64,000 nucleotides of DNA from Macrocystis pyrifera (lineage: Eukaryota > Sar > Phaeophyceae > Laminariales > Laminariaceae). The position numbers were made by a program, and so were the translations under genes. Under the pieces are notes generated by a model, which saw nothing but the letters and a program-made list of their open reading frames with translations, was not told where the DNA came from and searched no databases. Positions 1 to 13,240 of the stretch are shown here, in pieces; position 1 is the stretch's first letter, and each line of letters opens with the position of its first letter. The stretch spans positions 7,703,930 through 7,767,929 of the forward strand of contig JASSKH010000007.1 in NCBI GenBank assembly GCA_031763025.1, read 5' to 3'.

Positions 1-3000
1 CGTTGTACTCTCGACGCCATCGCGGTAGGTACACGGCCGTATGATAGCGCTTGATCCGCGGTTTTGTATTTCTTGATTGCATTGCCCCGTCGGGATCGAA
101 GCCCACGTCTCACTGGTAGAGGCAATTTCGCAGTGTTGGGGCCTGAAACCTTTGTAACGTAGGCCAATCACACACACTAAAACCAACCAAATTGTGACAG
201 AATTCGTACGCTGATTGGATGATGACTTGAAGAACCTAGCTTGTCAATCCCGCCGCCCATCGCAGCACGGCACATCTGCCACAGCAGCAGTGTCTGCAGG
301 AGAAGCGCCTCATGACAGATAGAAAGCTCTGCTCGATGGAGGGAGCATCTGACGACCGCGCAGCAAGCAGCTAGCAGCTGCGACACGCAGCAAGCACGCC
401 GCCCACAATCGTGTGATGCCACCGGACAACCCCGAGACCGGAGACACAGATCAAAGCAGCAGCATGCCCAGTAGAGCGATGGCAAAGCTTGACAAGCGGT
501 TGCGAATGAGAACCAAAAAATCCAAACGTATAAACGAGAGGCAGAGCCACCTCGACACCCCGACAGCAAGCATATACATCTGTTGTTGGAACTCGTACGA
601 TCACAGGGACTAGCTATGTCGTTGCTGCTGTTATTGCAGCGTGTGGCAGCAGCTGTTTGTTATTGTCGTAGAGAGAGAGCGCCTACTCCCCCAAATCCGA
701 ACGTGAGAAGAGACGAGGGAGGGGCTTGGGAAGAGCGTGGCGGAATTGTAAGGACCGTTGGGGCATAAATATGAAGACCAAACGGTCGTTACATTATTGC
801 GTCAGAATGGCGCATCAGCGTCGTGGATGGCTGGGGCCATTTATAAATATCCCCCATGCTCCGACGAATTGAGGTGGTTTGAATGCCTATGATGTAGCTC
901 TACACAAGATCTTTCGAATGTGGCTATTGTCATGGCGAGGTTCCAACTACAGCGCTCTCGTGGTGGCGTCGCAGCAGAGAGCACATACATGGCACGGGCA
1001 ACAACACAAAACTCGAAAACTTGAGCGACCCGTATCGAGAATGCCTGCGCAAGCCTTGGAAATGTTTCCCTCTCCTTTTTTTCGCCTCTCCCAGGCCCCA
1101 CTACTAGAAAATTGCCCTTCTCTCGGGCGGCCACGTATTAGTTAGACGAAATATCTTGTTTCTGCTGTGCCAGTAGACAACTGACTGTATGTAGACTCTT
1201 GAGTCTTAACGTACGTTTATTTTTCACGAAAAATATCTGGAAGTGTTCTTTGTGGTTTTGGCGAAAATCCTTTTCTGTTTTCGTCTGGATCAGAAGCGGC
1301 TTCCATCCGAAGCCAAGCCCCTCCCCCGGCCTTCCACGCTCAATTGGCCACTGCCATTCGCACCGCCGTGGGGCGCGTGTACAGGGAGGATGTGGCCGTC
1401 GGGTTCAGCTCTTATAACAGTGCATACAGCAGTAGTGGCAATGGTAGTAACAGCGGTCGTCGGCCCAAAGTCTTCGTAAAGCACCTCGCTCTGTGATACA
1501 GGAGTGTTTTCGACGAAGAAGCGTGTTTGGACGGCAAAAAGTGTTTCAGGCCGACTGTTTGGTTGTTCCCAATGCGGTTCAATTTTTGAGCTTCAGATTT
1601 TGACCCGATCGTATTGTCAGCTGTGCCTTTTCGCAAATCGAACCAGCAGTCTTCCTATCTATGCGAAAAATTCGGATTTGTTGTGCGTGCAGAGATTCGA
1701 GCAAATGCCGAGACCAACTGCTGTTGTTGTGGTCGGGCGCCGCGAAGAGACGCGCTGGGTGCGCTGCACTCGGCGTAGGACCCAAGGATCCGAGCCAACG
1801 CTGACTGCCTTTGGTCTGGCGGCGAAGAGACGCGCCTAGTGTGCTAACGTCAACCTGTCTTCGTATTTTGTATTTCGCAATGTGACTGACTGCTGTTGCT
1901 GCTGCTGGGCGAGTCTACGAGTACGTAACCACGGAGAGGTGCGCGCCGAGTGCGCTTCTTCTCTTGGTCTCTACAGTAGGCCCGAGCCCGCGCCAGGCGA
2001 CTGTAGTCTGGCCACGGAGAGGTGCGCCGACCGCGCGTCGGGCGCGGAGCAACGTCGCTATACGGCTGTGTCACAATCGAACTCATTGAGCGTTCTCCTG
2101 GTGCTTGCTGTCTTGGATAACATCTTGAATTTAGAGAGCACGTCTAAAATTATGCAGTCCGAATATGCAAAATCTGACCGGATTTTTTTCGATTTGAAAA
2201 TCTGATGACCCAAGTCGTCGGATCTTGGGCCAAAATCTGACGACTTGGGCCATCGGATTCTCAGATCGAAAAAAATCCGGTCAGACTTCGCATATTCGGA
2301 CTGCATACGTAAGCAGATGCTTTCATTCCTCGGATCGAAAAATGAGAATCTGAAGCTCGAAATCAAACCGCATAGGATACATCCTAAAAAGAGACGAAAC
2401 CAGAAAGTAATTAATACAAACAGTTTTTTCCCTTCGTCATGTAGAAACCCGCGAGCTGTGCCGTCGGTAGTGATGCGTCATTTTTAGACGGTGCCCACAG
2501 AAAAAAAAAAAACGTGGTTTTCGCACACAGTACCCACCGCCGCCACGAGTCCTGGCCTCAGAGTGCACGATTCACGCTATAACCTTCCCCAAGATGTAGT
2601 TTTTTTTTTATCCGAGCAACCTCGCCGCCAAGGTTTAGTGTCGTACATAGGTGGCCCTGTGTCTGGAGTTGTCGCGTGGGACGTGAGAGCATGGCCCATT
2701 TCTGGATCAAGTTTTTTTTTTTCTGATCGGAAATGACCACCTGTTCTGTCCAGATAAAAGTTACAAGACATAAATGGACCAGACTTCACGCCCCAAGCGA
2801 TAACTCCAGACGCAGACCACCTACGGTCCTCAAACTTGCCACATACCACTCTCTGCTCAGTGGACTATACACCCTCCAAGTACGAGAGGTGCTGTAGCTA
2901 CGCGCGCTCTGTGAGGAGAGCACGCCGTGGCGGCGGTTAGTGACGTGCTTTAAAAGCAGGCATTTTTTGCTGCCTCGGGCAGGTTTTGGAACATGAACAT

Positions 3001-4856
3001 AAAAAAAGAAGGCAGATCCTGGTGGCGGGTTTCGCCACCACAAAGGGGAAAAACTGTTCTGGGTTCTGGTTTCGTCTCCCAGAACAGTCGGCCTCAGGAC
3101 CATAGTCGTACTCACCCTTTATGCCATTGGACTCTTACATTATTAGAAGGTTTTGGCGTTCGGGGCCGTTCGGACGTGAGATGAGGCGAGGTAGAGTCCG
3201 ATGACGTTTTGTGCAGCCGATGAAAAAACGAAAGGCCCATCAGCCGTTGAAATTAATGAGGTATATACACCACACAGCTCACACTACACGGTCCGAAAAA
3301 ACAGAAGGACGACAAGCGGAAGCGGAAGGAAATCGGCACAACAGCAGTACTCCGTATACTTGCGGTGCAACAACGAAATGAAGGCGATCTTGCGTCTTCG
3401 GTCCGCCATGTTGCCGGCTGTTTCCGGCAATGACCGCCGGTGCCTACCGATTGTTTTACACCCTCCGTGAGTAGTGGTCACCTGCTGATAGTGAACCTTC
3501 CTAAGGTAGCTATTAGCGCACTCTGGTTGCTCTGGTTGGCTAAGGGGTACCAGGTATATTACCAGCGGCTCAATCAACCTACAGGTAGAGTATTTCCAAG
3601 CCACGGCGTCCCGAGCGGGCGGAATCAACCGAGAGTCTTACCAAGCACAGCATCCCGAAACTGATCACCGGCTTATGGTCCCTGTCCTTACTCGGGTTCT
3701 GGTCGGACGGTCGAATTTAGGCGCCAAGCACAAAACCTCCGTGATTATTCGATATCAAGGGGTGACCACGCCTCCTTTTCGTAGGCACGAGTCCCAGAAG
3801 ATCAGAAGACGTCGAATCGGATCAGAGTGCACGACACTCTGTACGAGACACGCGAAAAATGTTCGCGTTGTACAGGAGTATCATACATACGCGGCGAGTA
3901 CAGTGCCCGACGTCCGCGAGTCTCTCGCACTCAATCAAGTACGTAGCCCAACAAACGTTTCTGGCCTGTGGCCATGATGCACCTTATTGATCAGCTGCGC
4001 GCGTTTACATAGCGCTGACTGCCTTTCCCGATTTTGCATCAAGGATTTGCGCCAGGCAGCTGTGTCCATGTTGTTCTCATAAATTCTGCTGATTGTTGAT
4101 CAAGGTTCAGTGCAACGGCGCATCTCGCTGCCAAGCTGAAGCTACCAAGCGGCCGTCTCGTGGTTTCAACCACTGACCCGCATGTTTGCTGCGGCGTAGC
4201 TATGGGCTGATTGCCCTGAACTTTAACCCGACGTGGCTAATACCCACCGTAGACAGCGATTAATCCCATTTGGGACCCAGTTTAAGCGACCGAGCACATG
4301 ATATCTATGGTTGTCAACCGCTTACGAGTACGAGTAGTGCTGGCACGCAAGCACTACGCGCAGGACCATGCTGCGCCTGTGTCGCACCGGATTCCCTGCA
4401 TTGACTGGTGCCGACACCAGATTGATCACCCCCCGAAACAAATCAATTGATTCGATGCTGCCATCCGTATGCAAGAAAGTTCGCCTTACGAGCGGTTCTT
4501 GTTAATAGTAGGATTAAGCTCACCCTTCATGCGACTCGCCAAACACCTCACGGGGCTTCGCGCTGGGTGCAAGCAATGCCTGGCCTGATCTTTGAAAATC
4601 CGACGTGCTCCGTGCCGGCATTGTAGAGATGCGAGGGTCTACACCCATACGACTACGGCCGGCCGTGTATGACATGAGTACTCCCCCTCCTTCTCCAACC
4701 AAGCGGTGGCCGATGTTGTAATTGTCATTTTTTCTGAACAGTTATTCCCTGTGGAATCCCAAAAGGTATTATTAATAACATGTTTGTATGCCTTGACTCA
4801 CGATAGCGTTGCGCCTCCCTCCCTCCTTCCCTCCCTCGGCCGTTCCCTCTGTGCAG
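1..4856. other. Left-edge stretch, no supported gene
   Basis: No open frame here resembles a protein I recognise. It should contain the missing first exon(s) of the MANF-like gene, because the first exon found begins in phase 1 at 4857, but I could not identify a signal-peptide exon ending in phase 1. A large inverted repeat lies at 2151-2307. A CT-rich run at about 4811-4850 is the polypyrimidine tract of the splice acceptor at 4855-4856. The rest looks like unique, non-coding DNA. Confidence 0.5.
2151..2307. repeat. Foldback inverted repeat, about 157 bp
   Basis: The two ends are near-perfect inverse complements: ATGCAGTCCGAATATGC on the left and GCATATTCGGACTGCAT on the right. Each is followed inward by a CTGACCGGATTTTTTTCG-type arm, and a second inverted pair around AAGTCGTCGGATC lies near the centre. 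The whole segment can fold into one long hairpin, as expected for a non-autonomous foldback or MITE-like element. TA lies at both borders. I saw no second copy in the window. Confidence 0.7.
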
Positions 4857-7800
4857 TTTGCGTGAGTGTGCTCAACCAGGTCAACGAGTTGCTGGCGCCG
4901 GAGGACCGCAAGAACCAGTCGAAGATCGAAGCTGCTATCGACACCTTCTGCGCAGGGCGCCTAAGCGCAAGGGACGACAAGATGGTAAGAGAGAGAGAAG
5001 AGTGAAGGAGAGGAGAGTACCCAACATCGTTGTATTACCATTTATGTTTTACATATATATATATATATGTTGATTTTGGTGTACCACTCTGTGAATATAA
5101 TCCCCGTTTGGACGCTGAGGTCAACCTATCCGAACATGAAACGATTCTTATATTCCCGGACATAGTGGTAAATATACCTACTATATACAAGGGGGGCTTC
5201 GCCGGTAATGGCTAAGGGCGTACCGGTGTGCAGCTCGAGGTTCTTACTCGTAGTGCGACAGTACTGCCAAGGGGTGCATTAAAAAATATATATATTTTGA
5301 GTGATGAAAAAGAAAACGCTGCAAACACGATAAAAATAAATATTGCCATCCGCCGTCCGGCCCAACAACGCATTACTCGGTCGTATACAGCAGCAAGCAG
5401 CACTACAAAGAACTACGTGCGAGACGCTCGGCGTCCGTAATGTATACTTCCTGTACAGATAGATACAAAACAATTAGTTGAGCAGCAGTCGATCGAGTAA
5501 ATCGGCAGTACGAAGCGCCAGCGATGACGTTGGTGCAGCAGGTTCAGCAGCAGCAAGCAGCAGCATAGCGTACAGGTACATATAACACGAAAATTACGCT
5601 GGCACGAGACCCCCCTCCGGAACGCCATATCAATTGCGAGACGGCACTCGTACAGCTTTCGAAAAAGATGGATCCGTCTTTCAGCCTTGAGATGCGGAGA
5701 TACACCACCGAGTAGAGTTGACTTGCGCATTAACCATGCTCACACGGGGATCACCAGCAAAAACATATCGCAGACAAAGCAGCAGCACTATTAATAGCAG
5801 AACAGAATAGCAACATGACATACATAGCAGTAGCACCAGGGCAGCGGATGAACAGCGGCAGCAGCAGCAGCAGCAGTAGCACATCATACACGCCCGAGGC
5901 TGCCCCTGGCACAACAGTCGGGGCAGGGGAGCGCCCGGTGGCGCACGAGGAGGAAAGGCGAAATAATATATCTCGGGCCGACTTATTCCGTGAGGGGGCC
6001 TGCGTGAGCAGCAGCAGCGGCAGCAACAGCAGAAAAACAGAGCAGCTGCCCCTAGCAGCAGCAGAGTAGCGGTAGTAGCAGGAACCAAGAGTAGGCCTCA
6101 CCGGGCAAAAGTAGGCCGACAACCAAATTCTTTGGCGACGAGACTGTCATAAATCAAGTATCGACCACTCAACTGGTCCAACTCACAGCTGACGTATTCA
6201 CACCCAGCCAGCCGGCAGCCAGGGCACGGCGCAAGCACGCCCGAGGCCGCCCCCGACACAGTGGGGCTCGGGGATCACGATGAGGCAGTTTCGTCCCGTG
6301 AGGTGAACCTCATCTCGCGCAACGCAAGCACGAACAACGCAAAAAAGTACGTCCAAGAAACGCTGAGGAGCGCTGAGAGCACAGGGCCAACAATATCGTA
6401 TCTATATCTATACTGTGGGCCATGCGTGGGATTGTTCATCTTGATCTACCATTCTTCTCTGTCAACTTTTTCTGTGAGATTTGAGAGCTCCTCGAGTGAG
6501 GAAGGAGCCTCAGAAAAACTATAACGGAGGGCCAAAGTAAATAGGACCTACGGTACACACCAAAACCTATATATTTCCCTATGAATACTAACAATATTTG
6601 GTCCCATTATTATGGTGCCCCGTAATAGGAGCCATGATAGATGCCACTCTGCCTGGAAATGCAAGGGCCGTTATATTGATATATCTTACGTGAATTGTCC
6701 TCACATTCCTGGACAGAGTGATATAAACTAGCACTCTGGGCGGAAATACAAGGACTGCTTGGTTTTCATATTAATGTATAAACGCTCCTTATATTTCCGT
6801 CCATCGTGGTACGACCCTACCGTCGCAAGCGTCGACACGAACCGGCCCACCCGGACTGCTGGGATACGGAGGGGGGGGGGTGCGGCGGCGGGGGGGAGGG
6901 GAGGGAGTGTGGCGTAAGGAGCTACATGACACGCGCCCACAGCGTGGAAAGCAACTACTACGGGGGTCCATAGTTAATAGGACCTACTGTACTCACCAAA
7001 GACTAAATATTTACCTATTTTTTTTACTGACAATAGTTGGTCCTATTTACTATGGTCCCCCGTAATACCTGTAGACAGACACGAGCATGTGGGAGAAAAC
7101 CACAGGCCGGACACTGTTGTATTAGTGTCGAGTGTTGTTCCCGTTTTTTGGCGTGGCCGTTCTGCTACTCAAACCCGATTGTGATGGATACAGCAGTCGC
7201 GTGGGAGCAGGGTGCCTTGGTGAGGCCCTGCCGGTGGATAATTGTATTTCCGCTCCGTTGAGTGGGAGCGGGGTGCCAAACGGGATCGGGTACACGGGTG
7301 GGATCAGGGTACCAAGTGCGCCAACGTGCGAAGGGATCTGACAGGCTCGCTCGTGTCTACGAACAGTTGTTGCCCGTAGCGTGGTGATAACCGTGCTGCC
7401 GCAGGCTCTTCCCGAGATGGTTGATGAGATCGCCGTTCTCGTTTTTTCTTTTGTCGTTATTCGTTGTTAGTCCCAAATGGGATTTTTTCATTTCGCTCAG
7501 ATTTTTTCCGTTGACACGCGAAGCGAGTTGGTGTCCGAATGCCACGTGCGCGTTTTTTTTGCTAAGCTTTACGGTACGATTGGATTTGCCGGAGTTCTCG
7601 CTGAAGCTGCACCACTGGGTGAGAAAGAGAGGGCGCTTCGCTGATGCTGCTGCATAAATCGATCCTGCTCTTGATATAGGTCGTAGCGACAAGTACCTCC
7701 CCCGCCCATGGTAAATTCGACGCGCAGTATGCCCCTCTGGCGTTCTTTCACCATGACATCTGCCAAGTCGTAGTCAAGTCTGCAAGATAGAACGCGCACA

Positions 7801-9827
7801 AACACAAGCCTTCCCGCCACACACTGCGGCTTATTTGACCCGTGTACACGTTCCCCGCCCTGTAAACCCCTCCCTACCACTTGGGTTCGTGATCGCCCCC
7901 CCGTGCTCCGTCCCGGCATACGGCCGTGAATGATTTCCCCTTACTCCCCGCGCGCATGATGTTGAGTACATCCTCCCCCCCCCCCCCCCCCCCGCGCGCC
8001 CTTCCCGCTCCAATTTGTCTGCCGGACAGTGCTACTCGTTCACGCCTATCAAGAAAACGATATCGCACCCGTTCTCCACGGGTATGCCGAAGGTCAAGGT
8101 CTGCCAGCGACTGAAGGCGTCCAACGCAGAAATCTGCGAGGTCAAATACCGTGAGTGTTGGCCTGCTACATAAATAGTCTGGAAGATAATGTCGTAAAGC
8201 GCTCCCTGTCAAACTTGTTTTGGCCCTTTTGTGGTGCGACACACTCCGAATGGATGCCGTGAGAATGATTTGAATCAAAATTTGAAGAGCACACACTCGG
8301 CTGTTGAGATCGAAATTTTAATTTTCCTCAAAACCAGTTTTTGCGAGCTATTACATCACAGTATATACAGCAGCGGAAGCGTGGAAGGGAAGCGAAAGCT
8401 GTTGTGATGGAAGTGACGGAAGTGCCATAAAAAAATTCCTCGTGATGCATGTCAGTCTTTTTGCGGTAGGCGGCAAAACACCGCCGCGTTACGTTTCTGC
8501 ACGAAAAACGATTAGAACGACAAAAAACAAAGCAGCCGCCTCACTCGGCTGGGAGGTGATGATAGTTAGGTTTCGTCGATCGCGTGCTATATACGAGATT
8601 CGTATATACGACCTCTCATGAAGGGCAGTAGGTGGGTGGCTGCCCCCAAATATTTTCGACTATCACTTGAAAGAAAGCGGCGGTTTTAGCGTAATGTTTT
8701 CGGGGGCGCAGAGGAATCAGAACCGAGGGGTGGCCCGAAAACCATGTGCGCCTCCTACGTTTACGCACATTTGGTTCTGATTGCTGTGTTGTCCCGTTAT
8801 TGTAATGCCAATGGATTTCGTGAGGTGGTGCTGCTGGTCCGCACTCGTGCCAGCTCTATGCGCCGACGGTTGCGCTGATGATTCCGGTACTACCATTTCA
8901 TAGATCAATCGTTGTCTTACATCAAGCAACGTTGAGGGCCGCCGTGGATGCTGGCTGACAAGAGTTAGAGAGGGTCGATGAGAGAGACAGGCGGCGACCA
9001 TCCCCTTCCTCCGCAGGCAATTCGGAGGGAAACCCGCGGAAGGAAGCCTGTGTAACTGCTGTCGCGGGAGTATTGTGTGGTCCTTTTTTTGATTTTTTCT
9101 TGTTCGTATTTGTTTTACAACATGCCCGTCTTGGATGGGTGCAGATCGCGATTTTGCCGTCGGTGTGCGGTATTCCTTGCCTGGTTGCTTGTTGCGGCGG
9201 ACCCGCGAAACAACTTGCATTACACAATGCACCTCCACTCTTCTCGGTCTTTGCTGTCTACACGTTATAAATATTTCACGATTTATCTATCTATAGATAG
9301 ATGATCTAGATCCTGAGCTGCATCATCTAGACCCTGACCTGCAGGATCTGTGTAGTACAGATCCAACCCAGGAAACGTGTCCCACTGTTGTAATTCTTGC
9401 TGACTGTATGAGTCCCACTCGGCAGCATGAACTCTGAATAGATCACACAGATCAGGGCTGCATCTACGAAGTATGTAGATGATGCAGTGCAGTGGGAATC
9501 GATGGCCTGTCCTAAGTTTGGATTTGTTGCTCTAAATTCGCTTGTAACGAGTCCGAGCGAGACGGCACCGCGGCGTTCCCTCACCCACCACCGTTCGACC
9601 CAACGAGCCTGCATCGTCCTCGCCGCTCGCCCTCCTCGACTCGACTGCCCCTCTGCTCCAATATCGTCCCGCAGCCATCAAGGTCGATAAGGAAAACATG
9701 GATTACAACAAGCTGCGCGTAAAGCAGCTCAAGGGCATCCTGGCAGACCGGGGTGGACTGCAACGGCTGCCTGGAGAAGTCCGACTACGTCGCGCGTTGC
9801 AAGGCCACCGAGCACCTGGAGCTCTAG
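4857..9827 (+). CDS. MANF/ARMET-like ER protein, 5' end missing
   Basis: Exons seen: 4857-4984, 8030-8150, 9675-9827, all with GT-AG borders and compatible phases. MANF/ARMET proteins act in the ER lumen in unfolded-protein stress. Exon 4857 encodes a saposin-like segment (VCVSVLNQVNELLAPED...IDTFC). Exon 8030 continues with CYSFTPIKK and ends KVCQRLKASNAEICEVKY. Exon 9675 gives the SAP-like C-terminal domain (MDYNKLRVKQLKGILADRG) and then the CNGC redox-type motif with EKSDY. Seven of the family's eight cysteines are visible; the first should lie in the unfound signal-peptide exon. The protein ends EHLEL, loosely like an ER-retention tail. CNGC lies in frame +1 relative to the SAP helix, with the offset at the GGGG of 9750-9753, so one G too many (or two too few) is likely. 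Family assignment is firm; the 5' end is unknown. Confidence 0.85.
6521..6628. mobile_element. TA-flanked MITE copy (divergent)
   Basis: Member of the window's palindromic MITE family: left end ATAACGGAGGGCC, then GTAAATAGGACC, central AAAACCTATATATTT, and right end ending GGTGCCCCGTAATA. It lies in MANF intron DNA. The arms have drifted more than in other copies. Confidence 0.75.
6640..6815. repeat. CACTCTG-type palindromic repeat, two adjacent units
   Basis: Two units begin CCACTCTGCCTGGAAAT and GCACTCTGGGCGGAAAT. The first closes with the inverted complement ATTCCTGGACAGAGTG, the second with TATTTCCGTCCATCGTGG. Related units occur at 26729-26835, about 48482-48540 and about 55340-55430, so this is a second foldback/MITE-like family. 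Confidence 0.55.
6957..7067. mobile_element. TA-flanked MITE copy
   Basis: Begins TACTACGGGGGTCCATAG and ends ACTATGGTCCCCCGTAATA, with the shared A/T-rich core. It is intronic in the MANF-like gene. Confidence 0.85.
7888..7993 (+). repeat. C19 tract, possible decayed LINE 3' end
   Basis: A run of 19 C (7975-7993) ends 36 nt before the splice acceptor of the MANF exon at 8030. Just upstream is TTGAGTACATCCT, and 61 nt further upstream GTGCTCCGTC. The poly-C LINE at 56292-58006 has GTGCTCCGTC and GAGTAC at nearly the same spacing (60 nt) before its own C tail. The sequence between is poorly conserved, so homology is suggestive only. Confidence 0.35.
9283..9530. repeat. Dispersed repeat family, copy 1 of 3
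   Basis: Starts with palindromic CTATCTATAGATAG, then has CAGATCCAACCCAGGAAAC, a CCACTCGGCA box and GTGGGAATCGATGGCC. Similar blocks in the same order occur at 36190-36390 and 55050-55360. The copies are diverged and show no coding potential. This copy lies in the last MANF intron. Confidence 0.65.
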
Positions 9828-11369
9828 TTTTTTTTTTTTTCCTTTCGGTTGTTCTTCGTCGTCTTTCTTGTGTGTTTTTTTTCGTCGGCAACGGAGCATG
9901 TCTTTTGTGTCGCTGTTGTGTTGGATAGTGGTGGCGGCGTGGTGCTTAAGGGATAGGTAGTAGTTGTATGATACGAGTGATGCTTTTTGGCCGCGCCCTC
10001 CTTTCCTTACGCTTTTATTTTTGGCTTCCTGGGACAACGTACAATTCGTACGCATGTACGTACGTGTGACCAACAAGCTTATGGTTAAGAAGAGGAGGGT
10101 CTGGTGCGGGCGTTTCGCTTCGCAAGAAAGATTTACATATACGTACGAAGTATACATCAAGCAGAGTTATTACTTTCTTGTGCGTTCGGAAGACTACCGA
10201 GTAGTCCCGCTCTTGCGATACCTCGACCGTCACTGAATAATGGTTGTCGGGCTACGGCCTTATCACACAAAAAAAACGACAGGTTTACCCCATGCCATCA
10301 GCTTGAGTTCCCTGTGAAAGTGTGATGGAATCGTTCCCGCGTACGACGCGGATGTGGAATATATTATGCGAGGGATATCGATTGGAATCTGTCCGCAGCG
10401 CTGAGAAGCGGTTCTTCGATGGCCTGGTTCGGTCCGACGTTCGCAACCCGTTCAATCGCGGACCGCAGACGAACGCGCTTTTGTCAAGGATGAGGCCGAC
10501 GAAATGGAAGACCTGTAGTTTTGCCTCGCTCGTTGGTGCCTGGCGACCACCGCAAACCCCTTTTTTACCTTTTACTGCTACAAAGTTGTCCTAACTTGAA
10601 TCTTCAGTACTTTGTGCCCGAAAACGTTGGTGCGAGTAGTGCGGTGGTTGGTTTTGGCTTGCAAGCGTCCCGAGCGGTGGAGAATGCCCATGTACCGGAG
10701 TCTGAACATAGAAACGTAGACGAGAGTAATTCTCCAGGGTGTGATTCAGCTCTTCGTGATGGCAGTCAGTCCATGCTTGTTGACACGTGACATTTTACTA
10801 CAAGTTTTTGGTTGCAAAAAAAACAGCTGAAAAAGCCCTCACGGGACAAGAAAGTGGAAAGGAACCATTCCCTTCAGTATGTCCAGCAAAAGTTTCCGAA
10901 AGCATGGGTTTCTGTCTCCTGGCCAAATTCGCTATAACACGGTATACCGGTGTTTTTACGCCCGTTGGCGGTAGAAAGTCAGCTAAAGGCCCAACGAACC
11001 CAAAAAGGAGGTCACGTTTTTCTGTCGAACGACGCAACCCACCCCCCCCAAAAAAAAATGCTGTAACCTATCAGTCGGGGTTGCCACCCGATCGCCCACC
11101 TGAAACATTTTGTTGCCACTGCACTCCCTTTTTGATAGTAGAAGTAAATATTATCCGGTAGGCAAGATTTTTATTTCAAGCATGTTGGACAGATCACCGA
11201 TTCTCATCATGAAATCATCTACAGTAGATCTTCCAGGGATATATTTCTCATCTGTATGATTTAGTTCATCTTGCCAGGCTGGGGGCGTGCAATCTGCGTA
11301 TCCTAGTATAACTGATACCAGATACCTGGGGATGTTTTTTTGCGACTGGATTTGTTCAAACAATTACAT

Positions 11370-13240
11370 ATCCCGCCCAACGTGCCATAGCGGCTGGTTA
11401 GGATCCAGACGGTCCATATCGCCATGTGTCCCATAAGCGAAAGAAAAGGTTGACTGCGTATCCCAGTTCAGGGACATTGACGAGTCCGTTGGTCCCAGAT
11501 CCCGCATAACATATATATATATCAAAGCGGCAGGTTTCGATATCTTATCGTTTTGTGCCAGATGAGTGAAAGGTTGTCCCCCCCAACGTACCATAACTGA
11601 GGGTGAGGATCCAGATGGTCCATTTCGTCTCCCCGAATTCGACAAAGAAATAATTACTTCAATTTCCAGCACGGTTTTATCTTACCACACTTTTCTTTTT
11701 TACTCAAATGATCGCCTTTCAACAGCAGGCCCACCTCCCCCCTCCCCACTACGGTACGATCCTACCCCAAATGCACATGTCATGTTATTGTCCGCCCGGT
11801 TCCTTCCAAAAACATGGGTACACAAAATAAAAATGGTGGCTTGGGGAAAATATCGTCTTTTTTTGTTGTTTCCTGGTTCCCAAACCGACAGTCAAAATAA
11901 TTTGAAGACTAAAAATCTACAACCTGACACGTGCCCAACAGAGTTCTCGTAGCAGGTGCAGCCACTATGTATGGTGGTAATACCGCTGTACAACATCTAG
12001 AGTAGAGCTCCTGCTGCTTCTCCGTCACCCCATCTATTGTATGGATAGGCCTGACAATATCACCCGCAGCAGGTCTCGGGACACGAGCCGAACGTTGCTA
12101 TGGACAGGCACATTCTGCCTATACAAGTATTCGTACTACTGTAGAAGTATGAAGACTTCGTAGAGGTGGGTTTCGTTTTAGTTGCAAAAAAAAACGAAAA
12201 CGAAACCGTTGTGATATTCTACGGTCCTGTTTTTGACAACCAACCATGGCCCAGTCATGTGTGCCTACACAGGTTGCCGCACCTAGCTTGACCAACTCTG
12301 AATCACTTACTGTACAACCGAACCAGCACGAGGTTTTTTAGTTACAGCCATGTGTCCGGTGAGCGAAAGGTTGACGAGTTCGTCGGTTTCAGATCCCGCA
12401 TAACAAGTGTATCCAAACGGCAGGTTTAGATCTCTTTCTTGTCGTTTTGTCCCCAATTAGTGAAAGGTTGACTAGCCAGTCCTCGAGGATAGGATCTCTC
12501 CGTACGATACAGATCCCGCTCGACATACCGTAACAACGGCAGGTTAGGATCCACATGGTCCGCATCTCTTGTGACTAATGAGCGGAAGGTTGACCAGTCT
12601 GTCGGTCACGCCCCGCACACCCAATAAATAAAAAAACGGCACAATTTTGTCAAGATTACAATTTTATAAATTACGATTTATATCGTTCCGTGCCCGATTT
12701 AATTTAGTGAAGGCTTACAAGCCAGCAGTCTCCGAGGATAAGATCAGTACAATACAGATAGATCCCGCCCGACATACAATAACGCCAGAGTAGGATCCAG
12801 ATGATCCACAGTATGTGTCGCCACGTGTCCGATGAATGAAAGGTTGACCGGTCCGTCGGCCACAGATCCCGAACAGGATATGGCAACAGAGCAGGTCGGA
12901 GGATCCAGATCCTTTATCATGATGTGCCCTACGAGCGAAAGGTGAAGGTTGACCTGCCCGTCGGGGACAGGATCAGAATCTGTGCAATACAGATCATGAT
13001 GGACGGTGTGCTACTTCTGTAGGATCCAAACGATCTACTTCGTACAACGACCGATGTGTCCGAAGAGCGACAGGATTGACCAATCGTCCAGCGGTCGAAC
13101 GTCTATCTGATCACCCCCCCGCACACGGTATCACAACGGCAGTTTAGGATCCCAATGATCTACAGTAGTAGTGGTGCATATATATCGTCATGTGCCCCAT
13201 CAAAGGTTGACAAGCCCGTCGGTCGTCCGCCCCTGGCACT
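11370..13240. repeat. Diverged tandem satellite, about 122-bp unit
   Basis: A motif of the form GAGCGAAAGGTTGACnAG recurs near 11446, 11568, 12366, 12463, 12586, 12708, 12838, 12945, 13069 and 13204. Steps of 97-135 bp cluster at 122-124. Each unit also carries CAGATCCCGC, a CGGCAGGTTAGGATCCA box and ATGTGTCC. A gap without clear units lies at about 11700-12300. The array is old and strongly diverged, and no frame stays open through it. Confidence 0.75.

Noticed and set aside
3488-3510. CCTTCCTAAGGTAGC resembles a conserved large-subunit rRNA segment
   Set aside because: Similarity covers only about 15 bases; the flanks do not continue as rRNA.
4010-4700. Retroelement-like short open frames left of the MANF exon
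   Set aside because: Frames are broken every 20-60 codons and no reverse transcriptase, integrase or protease motif is visible.
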